This document shows, piece by piece, positions 13,513 through 21,543 of a DNA stretch of 42,297 nucleotides (its first letter is position 1; each line of letters begins with the position of its first letter). Made by a program: the position numbers and the translations under genes. The notes under the pieces were generated by a model. That model saw only the letters and a program-made list of their open reading frames with translations, was not told where the DNA came from and searched no databases. The DNA lies in NCBI RefSeq assembly GCF_947499845.1, contig NZ_CANMPM010000021.1, forward strand, positions 1-42,297, in the 5' to 3' direction. This DNA is from an uncultured Pseudokineococcus sp. Its GTDB lineage: Bacteria; Actinomycetota; Actinomycetes; Actinomycetales; Quadrisphaeraceae.

Positions 13513-16338
13513 TCAGTCCTGCTCGACCTCCACCGCCACGCGGTGCGTCGCGTGGTCGTAGACGAACGTCACCGGGCCGCCGGGGTGGTCGAGGGTGATG
13601 TTCGGCCCGTCGGGCACGCCGCCGGCGCCGTAGTTCTCCGTCCACGCCCGGTCGATGGCGACCTTGTAGGAGTACTGCCCCGGCGGGAGGTCGACCGTCA
13701 GCCGCCAGCGGCCGGTCTCCGCGTCGTAGGTCATCTGCGCGGCGTCGCAGTCGGGCTGCCAGTCGCCGGGGCAGCCCATCTCGCTGTTGAGGTCGCCCGG
13801 CACCGAGACGGCGCCCGGCTGCTCGACCGACTCCTCCACCGCGGTGACGAGGTGCGTCGCGGTGCTGTAGGTGAAGGTGACCGCGCCGCCGCTCGTCGTC
13901 AGCGGGATGTTGGCGCCGTTCGGCTCACCGCCCGCGCCGTAGTTCTCGTCCCACGACCGGTTGACGGCGATCTTGTACTCGTAGGAGCCCGCGGGCGGCG
14001 CCACCGTCAGCGACCAGGTGGCCGTGTCCTCGTCGTAGGTCATCTGCGCCTCGTCGCAGCTGGGCTGCCAGTCCTCGGAGCAGCCGATCTCGCTGTTGAG
14101 GCTGCCGGCGACCGCCACGGTCGTCGGCTCGCCGCCGACCCCGGGGCCGGGCTCGGGCACGACGACGGCGGTCGCGCTCGCGCCCGCGACGTTGCCCGAG
14201 TGGTCGCGCACGACGGCGCGGTACTCCAGCGCCGTGCCCTCGGCCGTGTCGGTGACGTCGTGGAAGACGCGGTACGGCGCGTTGTCGTCCGTCCCGAGCA
14301 CCTGCCACTCGTCGCTCGAGCCGGCCGGGCGGACGGCGAAGGTCACCTGGTCGAAGCCGCCGCCCGGGACGTCGACCGAGACCTCGGCGCGGCCGCTGAC
14401 CTCCTCGCCCGTGGTGAAGATCGGCGTGGGCGCGGTGCGCGCCGGGCGCATCGGCCTGCTGGCCTTCCACACCACCGCCGACAGCGGCGGCACGGTGACG
14501 CGCGCCGTGCCGTCGTGGTCGGACCACACGGCCGCGGTGCCCGCCGGCCACACGGGCTTGTACCGGGTGCGCGTCGTGAAGGTGTCGAGGTCGACGGTGC
14601 GCGCGACGTCGCTGTTGTTCGTGGCGACGAGGTACTCGACGTCGTCGTCGTCCGAGATGCGGCTGAAGGCGTAGACGCCCGCGCCGTCCTCGGCGTAGCG
14701 CTGCACGAGCGCGCCGTCGGCGAGGGTCGGGTTCTCCTCGCGCAGGGCCGACAGCTCGGCGATCGTCGTGTAGAGCGGGTGGCTCGGGTCGAAGTTCTCC
14801 GTCGCCGTCGTGGCGTCGCTGCCGACGAGGACGTCGTCGTTGTAGGTGGCCACCTGCGAGGCGAACATGTCCTGACGCGCGTCCTGGTCGCCGCCGTCGC
14901 CCGTGAAGCCCTGCTCGTCGCCGTAGTAGACGACCGGCTGGCCGCGCGTCAGGTACATGAGCGCGTGCGCGAGGCGGTCGCGCTCCAGCAGCTCGTCGCC
15001 CTCGGCGCCCGCGTCCTGCAGGAACATGCCGATGCGGCCCATGTCGTGGTTGCCGAGGAACGTCGGCAGCGAGTACGCGTTGCTGTCGGCGTCGGTGTAC
15101 CAGTCGTCGGCGGCGAAGAGGTCCGCCATCTGCTGCGTGGCCCCGCCGCTGGCGAAGGACTGCGCTCGCGCCTGGAAGCCGAAGTCGATGACCGACTGCA
15201 GCTCCGCCTCCGTCGTGTAGTGCGAGAGGAACTCCGGGTCGGAGTTGTAGACCTCGCCGAAGGAGAAGAAGTCGGGGTTGCCGATCTCGGCGGCGTGCTC
15301 CTCGATGGTCGGCGCGAAGTCCTTCCAGAACTCGTCGCCGACGTGCTTGACGGTGTCGATGCGGAAGCCGTCGATGCCGAGGTCGACCCAGGTCTTGTAG
15401 ATCTCCTCCATGCCGGCCACGACCTCGGGCCGCTCGGTGAAGAGGTCGTCGAGGCCCGAGAAGTCGCCGTACTGGTCGGACTCCCCGCCGTCGAACCGGG
15501 CGTTCCCGCGGTTGTGGTACATCGTCGGGTCGTTGAGCCAGGCCGGCGTCTTCGCCGTCGCGTCGCCCGGCAGGGGGAAGACCGGGGTGTACGGGAAGGA
15601 CGTCGCCGCGTCGAGCGCCGGAAACTCGCTGGTGCCCGCGTAGTCGCGGTCGTCGAAGACCTCGCCGCTCGCGTCGCGGTAGGGCTCGGCGTCCTTGGTG
15701 ATGTACGTCTGCGAGCCCTCGGCGTACTGGATGACGTCCGCGGTGTGGTTGGTGATGATGTCGAAGAAGACCTTCATCCCCCGCTCGTGCGCCTCGTCGA
15801 TGAGGCCCTCGAGCTCCTCGTTCGTGCCGAGGTGCGGGTCGATCTTCGTGAAGTCGGTGATCCAGTAGCCGTGGTAGCCGGCCGAGACGGCGTCGCCCGC
15901 GCCCTGCACCGGGCGGTTGACGAAGGACGGCGTCAGCCAGATCGCCGTGGTGCCGAGGCCCTCGATGTAGTCGAGCCGCTGGCGGATCCCCTCGATGTCA
16001 CCCCCGTGGTAGAAGCCCTTGGCCGTGGGGTCGAGGCCGCTGACGAGGCGGTCGCCGCCGTAGCCGCCGTCGTCGTTGGTCGGGTCGCCGTTCTCGAAGC
16101 GGTCGGCCATGACGAAGTAGAAGCGCTCGCGGGTGAGGTCCTCGCGGAGCGAGCCGCGCGCGAGCGCGCGGTCCTGGGCCTGCTGGGCCTTGGCTGCCTG
16201 AGTCGCAGCCTTCTTCGCCTGGGCCTCCTGGGCAGGCGCGGGCCGATCGGGCGGTGGAGCGGCGGCGGCGGACGGTCCGAGCAGCAGCGCGGCGGCGACG
16301 GCACCTGCTCCGGACACGAGGGCAGAGGGATGACGCAC
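13513..16338 (-). CDS. Secreted GH13 alpha-amylase with two X25-type modules
   Basis: A 941-residue extracellular starch hydrolase. Residues 1-27 are a Sec signal peptide (VSGAGAVAAALLLGPSAAAA); 28-60 are an Ala/Gln/Lys-rich linker. The GH13 domain (about 65-560) has FYFVMADRFENGDPTNDDGG, nucleophile D328 (GFRIDTVKH), acid/base E362 (FFSFGEVYN) and D432 (LGNHDMGR). A C-terminal beta domain, an Ig-like segment (about 633-735) and two tandem pullulanase-type X25 starch-associated modules follow (about 741-840 and 844-941, each with LNSE-GC--DWQP and ENYGAGG). The start is GTG 16338 after GAGGAGG. Product range (amylase or maltogenic) cannot be told from sequence. Confidence 0.9.
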   Translation of the reverse strand: MRHPSALVSGAGAVAAALLLGPSAAAAPPPDRPAPAQEAQAKKAATQAAKAQQAQDRALARGSLREDLTRERFYFVMADRFENGDPTNDDGGYGGDRLVSGLDPTAKGFYHGGDIEGIRQRLDYIEGLGTTAIWLTPSFVNRPVQGAGDAVSAGYHGYWITDFTKIDPHLGTNEELEGLIDEAHERGMKVFFDIITNHTADVIQYAEGSQTYITKDAEPYRDASGEVFDDRDYAGTSEFPALDAATSFPYTPVFPLPGDATAKTPAWLNDPTMYHNRGNARFDGGESDQYGDFSGLDDLFTERPEVVAGMEEIYKTWVDLGIDGFRIDTVKHVGDEFWKDFAPTIEEHAAEIGNPDFFSFGEVYNSDPEFLSHYTTEAELQSVIDFGFQARAQSFASGGATQQMADLFAADDWYTDADSNAYSLPTFLGNHDMGRIGMFLQDAGAEGDELLERDRLAHALMYLTRGQPVVYYGDEQGFTGDGGDQDARQDMFASQVATYNDDVLVGSDATTATENFDPSHPLYTTIAELSALREENPTLADGALVQRYAEDGAGVYAFSRISDDDDVEYLVATNNSDVARTVDLDTFTTRTRYKPVWPAGTAAVWSDHDGTARVTVPPLSAVVWKASRPMRPARTAPTPIFTTGEEVSGRAEVSVDVPGGGFDQVTFAVRPAGSSDEWQVLGTDDNAPYRVFHDVTDTAEGTALEYRAVVRDHSGNVAGASATAVVVPEPGPGVGGEPTTVAVAGSLNSEIGCSEDWQPSCDEAQMTYDEDTATWSLTVAPPAGSYEYKIAVNRSWDENYGAGGEPNGANIPLTTSGGAVTFTYSTATHLVTAVEESVEQPGAVSVPGDLNSEMGCPGDWQPDCDAAQMTYDAETGRWRLTVDLPPGQYSYKVAIDRAWTENYGAGGVPDGPNITLDHPGGPVTFVYDHATHRVAVEVEQD

Positions 16339-16520
16339 GTGAGCCTCCTCGACGGTGAGTGACTGGCCGGATCATAGGCGGGTGCGGGCCCGGCGCACAG
16401 CGGCCTCTCGCCGCCGACCGACCGGCCCGTCGCGGCCGCGCCGCTCGTCCTCGACGTCGTCCGAGTGGGCGGCTCGACGACGGCGTCGCCGGGGAGCCCG
16501 ACGCCGGGGCGCGGGAGGAC

Positions 16521-16560
16521 GACGACGGCCCCGCTCTCCTCGGAGGGCGGGGCCGTCGTC
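16521..16560 (-). terminator. Perfect 14-bp hairpin terminator
   Basis: GACGACGGCCCCGC (16521-16534) and GCGGGGCCGTCGTC (16547-16560) are exact reverse complements with a 12-nt loop. It lies 24 bp downstream of the epimerase-like gene on the minus strand and 180 bp upstream of the amylase start, so it insulates the two. Confidence 0.75.
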
Positions 16561-16584
16561 GCGCTGGGCTGGAAGTGGCTCGGA

Positions 16585-17502
16585 TCAGCCGCTGAGGCCG
16601 CGCCGCAGCTCGGAGAGCGCCTCGGACAGGCTGACCCGCGGGGCCCAGCCCCACGCCCGGGCGCGGTCGGTGACGAGCTGCCCGGTCCACTCCGGCTCGT
16701 CCGTCCACTCCGGCTCGACGCCGACGGCCTCGCCGACCGCGCCGAGGTAGTCGCGCCAGGTGGCGGGCTCGCCGGCCACGAGGACGGGCGTCGTCGCGCC
16801 CTCGACGGGGCCGCGCTCGGGGTCGTCGGACGTCGCGACCGCACCGGTGGCGACGTCGGCCACGAGGTCGGCGAGGTCGTGGACGTGGACCCACGACCAC
16901 GTCTTCGCCGGGTTGGCCGAGCGGTCGCCGCCGTCGCGGACGTCGGCCGGCCGCAGCGTGTTCCACACCGACGACTCGCCCGCGCCCATGATCGCCGGGG
17001 GGCGCACGAGGACGGTCGTCATGCCGCCGACCTCCGCGAGCGCGCGGTCGGTCGCGTTCTTCGTGTCCGGGTAGTCGCCGCTGCCCTCGGGCAGCAGGGG
17101 GCCGTCCTCCGCGACGTCGCCGACGCCGGCCGACCGGTCGTAGACCCCGGCCGTCGAGAGGTGGACGAAGCGCGCCACCTCGGCGTCCCGCGCGGCGCGG
17201 GCGAGGACGGGCGTGCCCTCGACGGCGACCTCGTGCTGCACCTCCCGCGGCGAGCCCATGGGGTGGACGGTCGTGACGACGGCGTCGGCCCCGCGGACGA
17301 CCTCGCGGGCGAAGACCTCGTCGGCGAAGTCGCCCACGTGCTCCTCCACGCCCTCGAGCACCGGCGCGGCGCCCTCCCGGCGGACGACGGCGCGCACGAG
17401 CGCCGACCGCTCGCGCAGCGCGCGGCACACCGCCTCTCCCACGAGCCCGTTTGCGCCGGTCACCACGACGACGGGGGCCTGCGCCCCGGTGCTCTCAGCC
17501 AT
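16585..17502 (-). CDS. NAD-dependent epimerase/dehydratase family protein
   Basis: A 305-residue extended SDR. Residues 11-30 hold the nucleotide-binding VVVVTGANGLVGEAV. Ser/Thr STAGVYDRS and the catalytic Y-x3-K pair (DYPDTKNATD) are intact, and VRPPAIMGAGE follows as in UDP-sugar or reductase-type members. The substrate is unknown. ATG 17502 fits the domain start. Near the C-terminus EPEWTDEPEWTG comes from an 18-bp tandem duplication in the DNA (about 16689-16724). Repeat element B begins 70 bp upstream of its start. Confidence 0.85.
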   Translation of the reverse strand: MAESTGAQAPVVVVTGANGLVGEAVCRALRERSALVRAVVRREGAAPVLEGVEEHVGDFADEVFAREVVRGADAVVTTVHPMGSPREVQHEVAVEGTPVLARAARDAEVARFVHLSTAGVYDRSAGVGDVAEDGPLLPEGSGDYPDTKNATDRALAEVGGMTTVLVRPPAIMGAGESSVWNTLRPADVRDGGDRSANPAKTWSWVHVHDLADLVADVATGAVATSDDPERGPVEGATTPVLVAGEPATWRDYLGAVGEAVGVEPEWTDEPEWTGQLVTDRARAWGWAPRVSLSEALSELRRGLSG

Positions 17503-17572
17503 GCCCGCCACCCTGCCAGCGCGGTGTCGCCGGGGCGCGGCGTGGTCCGGCCGTCCACCGCCCTGGGTCGTC

Positions 17573-17665
17573 GAGTCCGACGTCGTGCGCCGAGTCCGAC
17601 GTCCCGCAGGCCGGGGACGGCGGATCACCGGTGCAACGTCGGACTCGAGGATCGACGTCGGACTC
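17573..17665. repeat. 19-bp-period inverted repeat element B
   Basis: GAGTCCGACGTC occurs at 17573 and 17592. After 31 bp come AACGTCGGACTC at 17635 (one mismatch) and GACGTCGGACTC at 17654. Both pairs are 19 bp apart. The element lies 43 bp downstream of the DUF559 gene (minus strand) and upstream of the epimerase-like gene, so it may also affect transcription between them. Confidence 0.85.
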
Positions 17666-17708
17666 GAGCGCGCAGGAGGGGCGCCACCCCGGGCCGCCGC
17701 GACGACGG

Positions 17709-18584
17709 TCAGCGGACGCCGAGCAGCTCGGCCAGCTGCCGCAGCAGCTCCTCCGGCCGGGCGAGCCCCCGCGCGTCGACCTGCAGCACCGTCCACCCGA
17801 GGGCCCGCAGCCGGTTGTGGCGGGCGAGGTCCCGGCTGTGCTGGCGCGCCTCGCGGTGGTGCCCGCCGTCGTACTCGACGGCCACGCGGACGGCGGGCCA
17901 TGCGAGGTCCAGACGGGCGACGAAGCGTCCGGCGTCGTCGTGCACCTCGTGCTGCGGCACGGGCGCCGGCAGGCCGGCGTCCTCGAGCACGAGCCGCAGG
18001 GCCGTCTCCTGCGGCGACTCGGCCGCGGGCACCAGCCGCTGCGCGCGCCGGCGGGCCAGCGCCACCCCGCGGTCGCCGCGCTGGCGGTCCAGCTGGGCGA
18101 GCACCTCGTCGACGCCGACCCCGCACCGGTGCGCCAGGGTCTCCGCCGTGCAGAGGGCCCGGGGCATCGGCAGCGTCCGCAGCAGGTCGACGACGGTGCG
18201 CACGGGTGAGGTGGCCGAGCCCCACCGGGTCTCGACGACGTCGTCCGCCGGGAGGGCGCACTGCTGGACGACGACGAGCGGCGGCCGCGACCGCGGCGCC
18301 GGCCGTGCCGCCAGCACGAGGACCGGCTCGTCGTCGCGGACCTCCGGGACGCCGTGCGCCCACGCTGCGGACAGCCCACCGAGCACGCCCCGTCCCTGCA
18401 GGGCCCGCAGCGCGCCGAGGACACGGGTCCCGTGGTCGTCCGGCGTCCCCGCCGTCACGTGGACGCCGCGCACGACCTGCCGGAAGCCGGGCCCGGCCAG
18501 CTGCGCCGTCGTCACGTGGTCCAGCAGCTCGCGGGTCGTCAGCGGGACGCCGACGAGGCGCTGCGGCAGGGCGGGACGGCTCAC
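17709..18584 (-). CDS. DUF559 / Vsr-like endonuclease-fold protein
   Basis: A 291-residue protein common in actinobacteria. The N-terminal part (about 10-60) resembles the AbiEi-like winged-helix found ahead of DUF559 domains (GVPLTTRELLDHVTTAQLAG). The C-terminal part (about 195-285) is the DUF559 Vsr/PD-(D/E)XK fold: D226 in ARLDLAWPAVRVAVEYDGG, E237, D239, then HH and a terminal helix LGWTVLQVDARGL. The acidic residues are kept, so nuclease activity is possible, but none is established for this family. GTG 18584 is the start because codons upstream only translate the repeat. Repeat elements lie on both sides. Confidence 0.8.
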   Translation of the reverse strand: MSRPALPQRLVGVPLTTRELLDHVTTAQLAGPGFRQVVRGVHVTAGTPDDHGTRVLGALRALQGRGVLGGLSAAWAHGVPEVRDDEPVLVLAARPAPRSRPPLVVVQQCALPADDVVETRWGSATSPVRTVVDLLRTLPMPRALCTAETLAHRCGVGVDEVLAQLDRQRGDRGVALARRRAQRLVPAAESPQETALRLVLEDAGLPAPVPQHEVHDDAGRFVARLDLAWPAVRVAVEYDGGHHREARQHSRDLARHNRLRALGWTVLQVDARGLARPEELLRQLAELLGVR

Positions 18585-18657
18585 GGGGGCACTGTGCGGC
18601 AGACGGGCGCCGCCTCGCCGGGCCCCCTGTGGACGACGAGCGCCACCTCCGACGGGC

Positions 18658-18749
18658 GAGTCCGACGTCCCGCGTCGAGTCTGACGTCGCTCGGGTCGAG
18701 ACGGCTGTCGACCCGTCCGACGTCGGACTCGGCGGGCGACGTCGGACTC
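18658..18749. repeat. 19-bp-period inverted repeat element C
   Basis: GAGTCCGACGTC (18658) and GAGTCTGACGTC (18677, one mismatch), then 30 bp, then GACGTCGGACTC at 18719 and 18738. Spacing within each pair is 19 bp. The first reverse copy also lies in a 14-bp perfect palindrome, GTCCGACGTCGGAC (18715-18728). It sits 73 bp upstream of the DUF559 start and 44 bp from the azlD end. Confidence 0.85.
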
Positions 18750-18793
18750 GGCGCTGCCGTCGCGCGCCCGTCCGCAGACGACGGCGGCCGTCC

Positions 18794-19096
18794 TCACACC
18801 AGGAGCCGCACGACCGCCGCCGTCCCGGCCGCGACGGCGACGACGAGCAGGAACGGCGCCCGCAGCAGCGCGGCGACGAGCCCGGCGCCGACCCCCGCCA
18901 CCCGCGGGTCGAGCACGAGGGCGCGGCCGTCGCCGACGGTCTGCGTCGCGACGAGCGCCGCCAGCAGCACGACCGGCAGGGCGCCCGTCACGCGCTGCAC
19001 CCGCGGGGAGGCCAGCACGCTCTCGGGCAGCAGGCCCCCGGCGAGCTTGCACAGGTAGCAGCCGAGGGCGCCGAGGAGGACGGCGAGCCAGGTCAT
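18794..19096 (-). CDS. azlD: AzlD-type branched-chain amino acid exporter subunit
   Basis: A 100-residue inner-membrane protein with about four hydrophobic helices (TWLAVLLGALGCYLCKLAGG; VTGALPVVLLAALVATQTV; VAGVGAGLVAALLRAPFLLV; VAAGTAAVVRLLV). This is the size and layout of AzlD, the small partner of AzlC. ATG 19096 overlaps the azlC TGA (ATGA), so the two are translationally coupled. AzlCD-type pairs export branched-chain amino acids or analogues; the true substrate here is not known. Confidence 0.85.
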   Translation of the reverse strand: MTWLAVLLGALGCYLCKLAGGLLPESVLASPRVQRVTGALPVVLLAALVATQTVGDGRALVLDPRVAGVGAGLVAALLRAPFLLVVAVAAGTAAVVRLLV

Positions 19097-19827
19097 CGCG
19101 CGCTCGCCTCGAGGCGTGGCGGACGACGTCGGCCCGGCAGGCACAGGCCGACGACGAGCGCGACGGCCCCGACGCCGAGCACGGGCAGGCCGCCGGGCAG
19201 GAGCGGGGTGAGGACGAGCGCCAGCGCTCCGGCGCCGAGGGCGAGCCCGACGTCGCCGCGGCCGCGCAGCAGCGGCAGGAGGAGGGCGACGAAGGCCGCC
19301 GGGGCCGCGGCGTCGAGCCCGAGCGCCGTGGGGTCGCCGAGCGCGTCCGCGCCGAGCGCACCGGCGAGCGTGGCGGCGTTCCAGAACGCGAAGACGGCGA
19401 CGCCCGTGGCCCAGAACGCCCACCGGGCCGTGCCCGGGTCACGGCGGCCGAGCGCCATCGCGGCCGACTCGTCGATCGTCAGGTGCGCCGCGAGGAGCCG
19501 CAGCGGGCCGCGGACGTGGAGCAGCGACGCGAGCCGCAGCCCGTAGAGGCCGTTGCGGGTGCCGAGGAGCGTCGCCGTCGCCGCGGCCCCCAGCGCCGAG
19601 CCGCCGGCCCCGAGCACGCCGACGAGAGCGAACTGGCTGGCGCCCGTGAACATCAGCGCCGACAGCGCCACCGCCTGCCCGGCGGACAGGCCCGCCGCCA
19701 CGGCGAGGGCGCCGAAGGAGACGCCGTAGGCGCCCGTCGCGAGGCCGACGCCCAGGGCGTCGCGGACGACGCCGCTGGTCCAGCCAGCCGGCGCGGGAGC
19801 CGGCTGTCGCTCTCCGCGGTCGGCCAC
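19093..19827 (-). CDS. azlC: AzlC-type branched-chain amino acid exporter subunit
   Basis: A 244-residue membrane protein of the AzlC family. The diagnostic N-terminal region GLATGAYGVSFGALAVAAGL and LSALMFTGASQFALVGVLGA is present, as is ATLLGTRNGLYGLRL, followed by HLTIDESAAMALGR and four C-terminal hydrophobic helices. GTG 19827 is chosen because a -10 box lies 6 nt upstream. The downstream azlD overlaps its stop codon. Confidence 0.88.
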   Translation of the reverse strand: MADRGERQPAPAPAGWTSGVVRDALGVGLATGAYGVSFGALAVAAGLSAGQAVALSALMFTGASQFALVGVLGAGGSALGAAATATLLGTRNGLYGLRLASLLHVRGPLRLLAAHLTIDESAAMALGRRDPGTARWAFWATGVAVFAFWNAATLAGALGADALGDPTALGLDAAAPAAFVALLLPLLRGRGDVGLALGAGALALVLTPLLPGGLPVLGVGAVALVVGLCLPGRRRPPRLEASAR

Positions 19828-19833
19828 CGCGCC

Positions 19834-19839
19834 AGGGTA
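19834..19839 (-). promoter_or_regulatory. -10 box of leaderless azlC transcript
   Basis: On the minus strand TACCCT lies 6 nt before the azlC GTG, the same arrangement as at tetR and mntA, so the azlCD mRNA is probably leaderless. Confidence 0.5.
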
Positions 19840-19976
19840 GGTGCCGTCCCCCAGCCCCCCACGCACCGCACCGCCGAGCCGGACCGCCGTCGGCTGCCGC
19901 GCAGCGACGCGTCCTGGGCCCCGACTCGCGGGGCGGTGATGTGGCGGAGGCGGCACGACGGCGGGGTCCGGCCAGG

Positions 19977-21419
19977 TCAGCCCGGGTCGACGTAGGTCGT
20001 CTTGACCGTCGTGTAGAACTCGCGCGCGTAGGCGCCCTGCTCGCGCGGGCCGTAGCTCGAGGCGCGGCTGCCGCCGAAGGGCACGTGCGGGTCCACGCCG
20101 GCCGTCGGCGCGTTGACCATGACCATCCCGGCGCGCGCGTGCCGCGCGAAGTGCTTGGCGTACCGGAGCGACGTCGTCACGACCCCCGCCGACAGACCGA
20201 ACTCGGTGGCGTTGGCCTCGGCCAGCGCCGCGTCGTAGTCGGCGACCCGCACGACCGAGGCCACCGGACCGAAGACCTCCTCGCGGTTGATCCGCATGTC
20301 ACCGGTCGTGCCGGTCACCAGCGCCGGCGACAGGAACCACCCCGGGGTGTCCCGCTCGACCCGCTCGCCACCGACGACCTCCCCGCCCTCCTGCGCAGCG
20401 ATCGCCAGGTAGTCCAGGTCCTTGCGCAGCTGCCTGTCGTCGACCACCGGCCCGACGACCGTGTCGGGCGCCAGCGCGTGGCCGACCCGCAGACCGCGCA
20501 CGCGCTCGGCCAGGCGCTCGACGAAGGCGTCGTGGACGCCCTCGGTGACGACCAGCCGGGAGGACGCGGTGCACCGCTGCCCCGTCGAGAAGTAGGCGCC
20601 GTTGACCGCGGCCGACACCGCGACGTCGAGGTCGGCGTCGTCCAGCACGACGAGCGGGTTCTTGCCCCCCATCTCCAGCTGGACCTTGCGCCCGTCCGGG
20701 ACGCACGCCGCCGCGATCGAGCGCCCCGTGGCCACCGACCCGGTGAAGCTGACGGCGTCGACGTCCGGGGAGGACACCAGCGCCCCGCCCACCTCCGCGC
20801 CGGAGCCGTGCACGAGGTTGAGCACCCCGTCGGGCAGGCCCGCGTCGACGAGGATCCGCACGAGCTCGGTGGCGCAGCCGGGGACGAGCTCGGAGGGCTT
20901 GAGCACGACGGTGTTCCCGAACGCCAGGGCGGGGGCCACCTTCCACGCCGGGATGGCGATCGGGAAGTTCCACGGCGTCACCAGGCCGACGACGCCCACC
21001 GGCTCCCGCGTCACCTCGACGCTCAGCCCTGGGCGCACCGACGGCAGCAGGTCACCGGTCTGGCGCAACGCCTCGCCCGCGAAGTACTTGAGGATCTGCC
21101 CCGCTCGCGCGACCTCCGCCGTCGCCTCGGCGATCGGCTTGCCCTCCTCGCTCGCCAGCAGCCGGCCCAGCTCGGCCCTGCGGGCGAGCACCTGAGCACC
21201 CGCCGCGTCGAGCACCTCGAAGCGCTGCTGCGGCCCCGAGTGCGCCCACTCGTCGGCGGCGGCGCGGGCCGCCCGCGTCGCCGCGGCGACCAAGGCCGCG
21301 TCCGCCTGCGCCGCCTCCCCGACCACCTCGCGGGTGTCCGAGGGGTTGACGTCGGGCACGGAGCCGGAGCCCCCGACCCACTCGCCACCGACCCGGTGCA
21401 GGTACTGGTCCACGCTCAT
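19977..21419 (-). CDS. 2,5-dioxovalerate (alpha-ketoglutaric semialdehyde) dehydrogenase-like
   Basis: A 480-residue aldehyde dehydrogenase. Catalytic C283 (TGQRCTASSR) and E249 (LEMGGKNP) are present, with VTPWNFPIAIPAWKVAPAL and FTGSVATG. The C-terminus VPFGGSRASSYGPREQGAYA followed by REFYTTVKTTY is the pattern of KGSA dehydrogenases, which oxidise 2,5-dioxopentanoate to 2-oxoglutarate as the last step of pentose or hexarate oxidation. This fits the XylX-like gene two positions upstream. It is probably the last gene of operon 1, after a 124-bp gap. The function is inferred from pattern and context. Confidence 0.85.
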   Translation of the reverse strand: MSVDQYLHRVGGEWVGGSGSVPDVNPSDTREVVGEAAQADAALVAAATRAARAAADEWAHSGPQQRFEVLDAAGAQVLARRAELGRLLASEEGKPIAEATAEVARAGQILKYFAGEALRQTGDLLPSVRPGLSVEVTREPVGVVGLVTPWNFPIAIPAWKVAPALAFGNTVVLKPSELVPGCATELVRILVDAGLPDGVLNLVHGSGAEVGGALVSSPDVDAVSFTGSVATGRSIAAACVPDGRKVQLEMGGKNPLVVLDDADLDVAVSAAVNGAYFSTGQRCTASSRLVVTEGVHDAFVERLAERVRGLRVGHALAPDTVVGPVVDDRQLRKDLDYLAIAAQEGGEVVGGERVERDTPGWFLSPALVTGTTGDMRINREEVFGPVASVVRVADYDAALAEANATEFGLSAGVVTTSLRYAKHFARHARAGMVMVNAPTAGVDPHVPFGGSRASSYGPREQGAYAREFYTTVKTTYVDPG

Positions 21420-21543
21420 GACTGGGGGCCTCTCGCCGTCGTGGTGCTGCTGCGGTCTGGTCCTGCTCGGGTCTCGCCCTGGTGGGGTCTCGCGAGGTGG
21501 TGCGGACGCGCGGCGCGTCGGTCCGGGTGGTCGCCGGGCCGCC

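Noticed and set aside
13324-18749. Repeat elements as a CRISPR array
   Set aside because: Repeat units are only 12 bp at 19-bp period, linkers are 7 bp, and halves are inverted; no cas genes are present.
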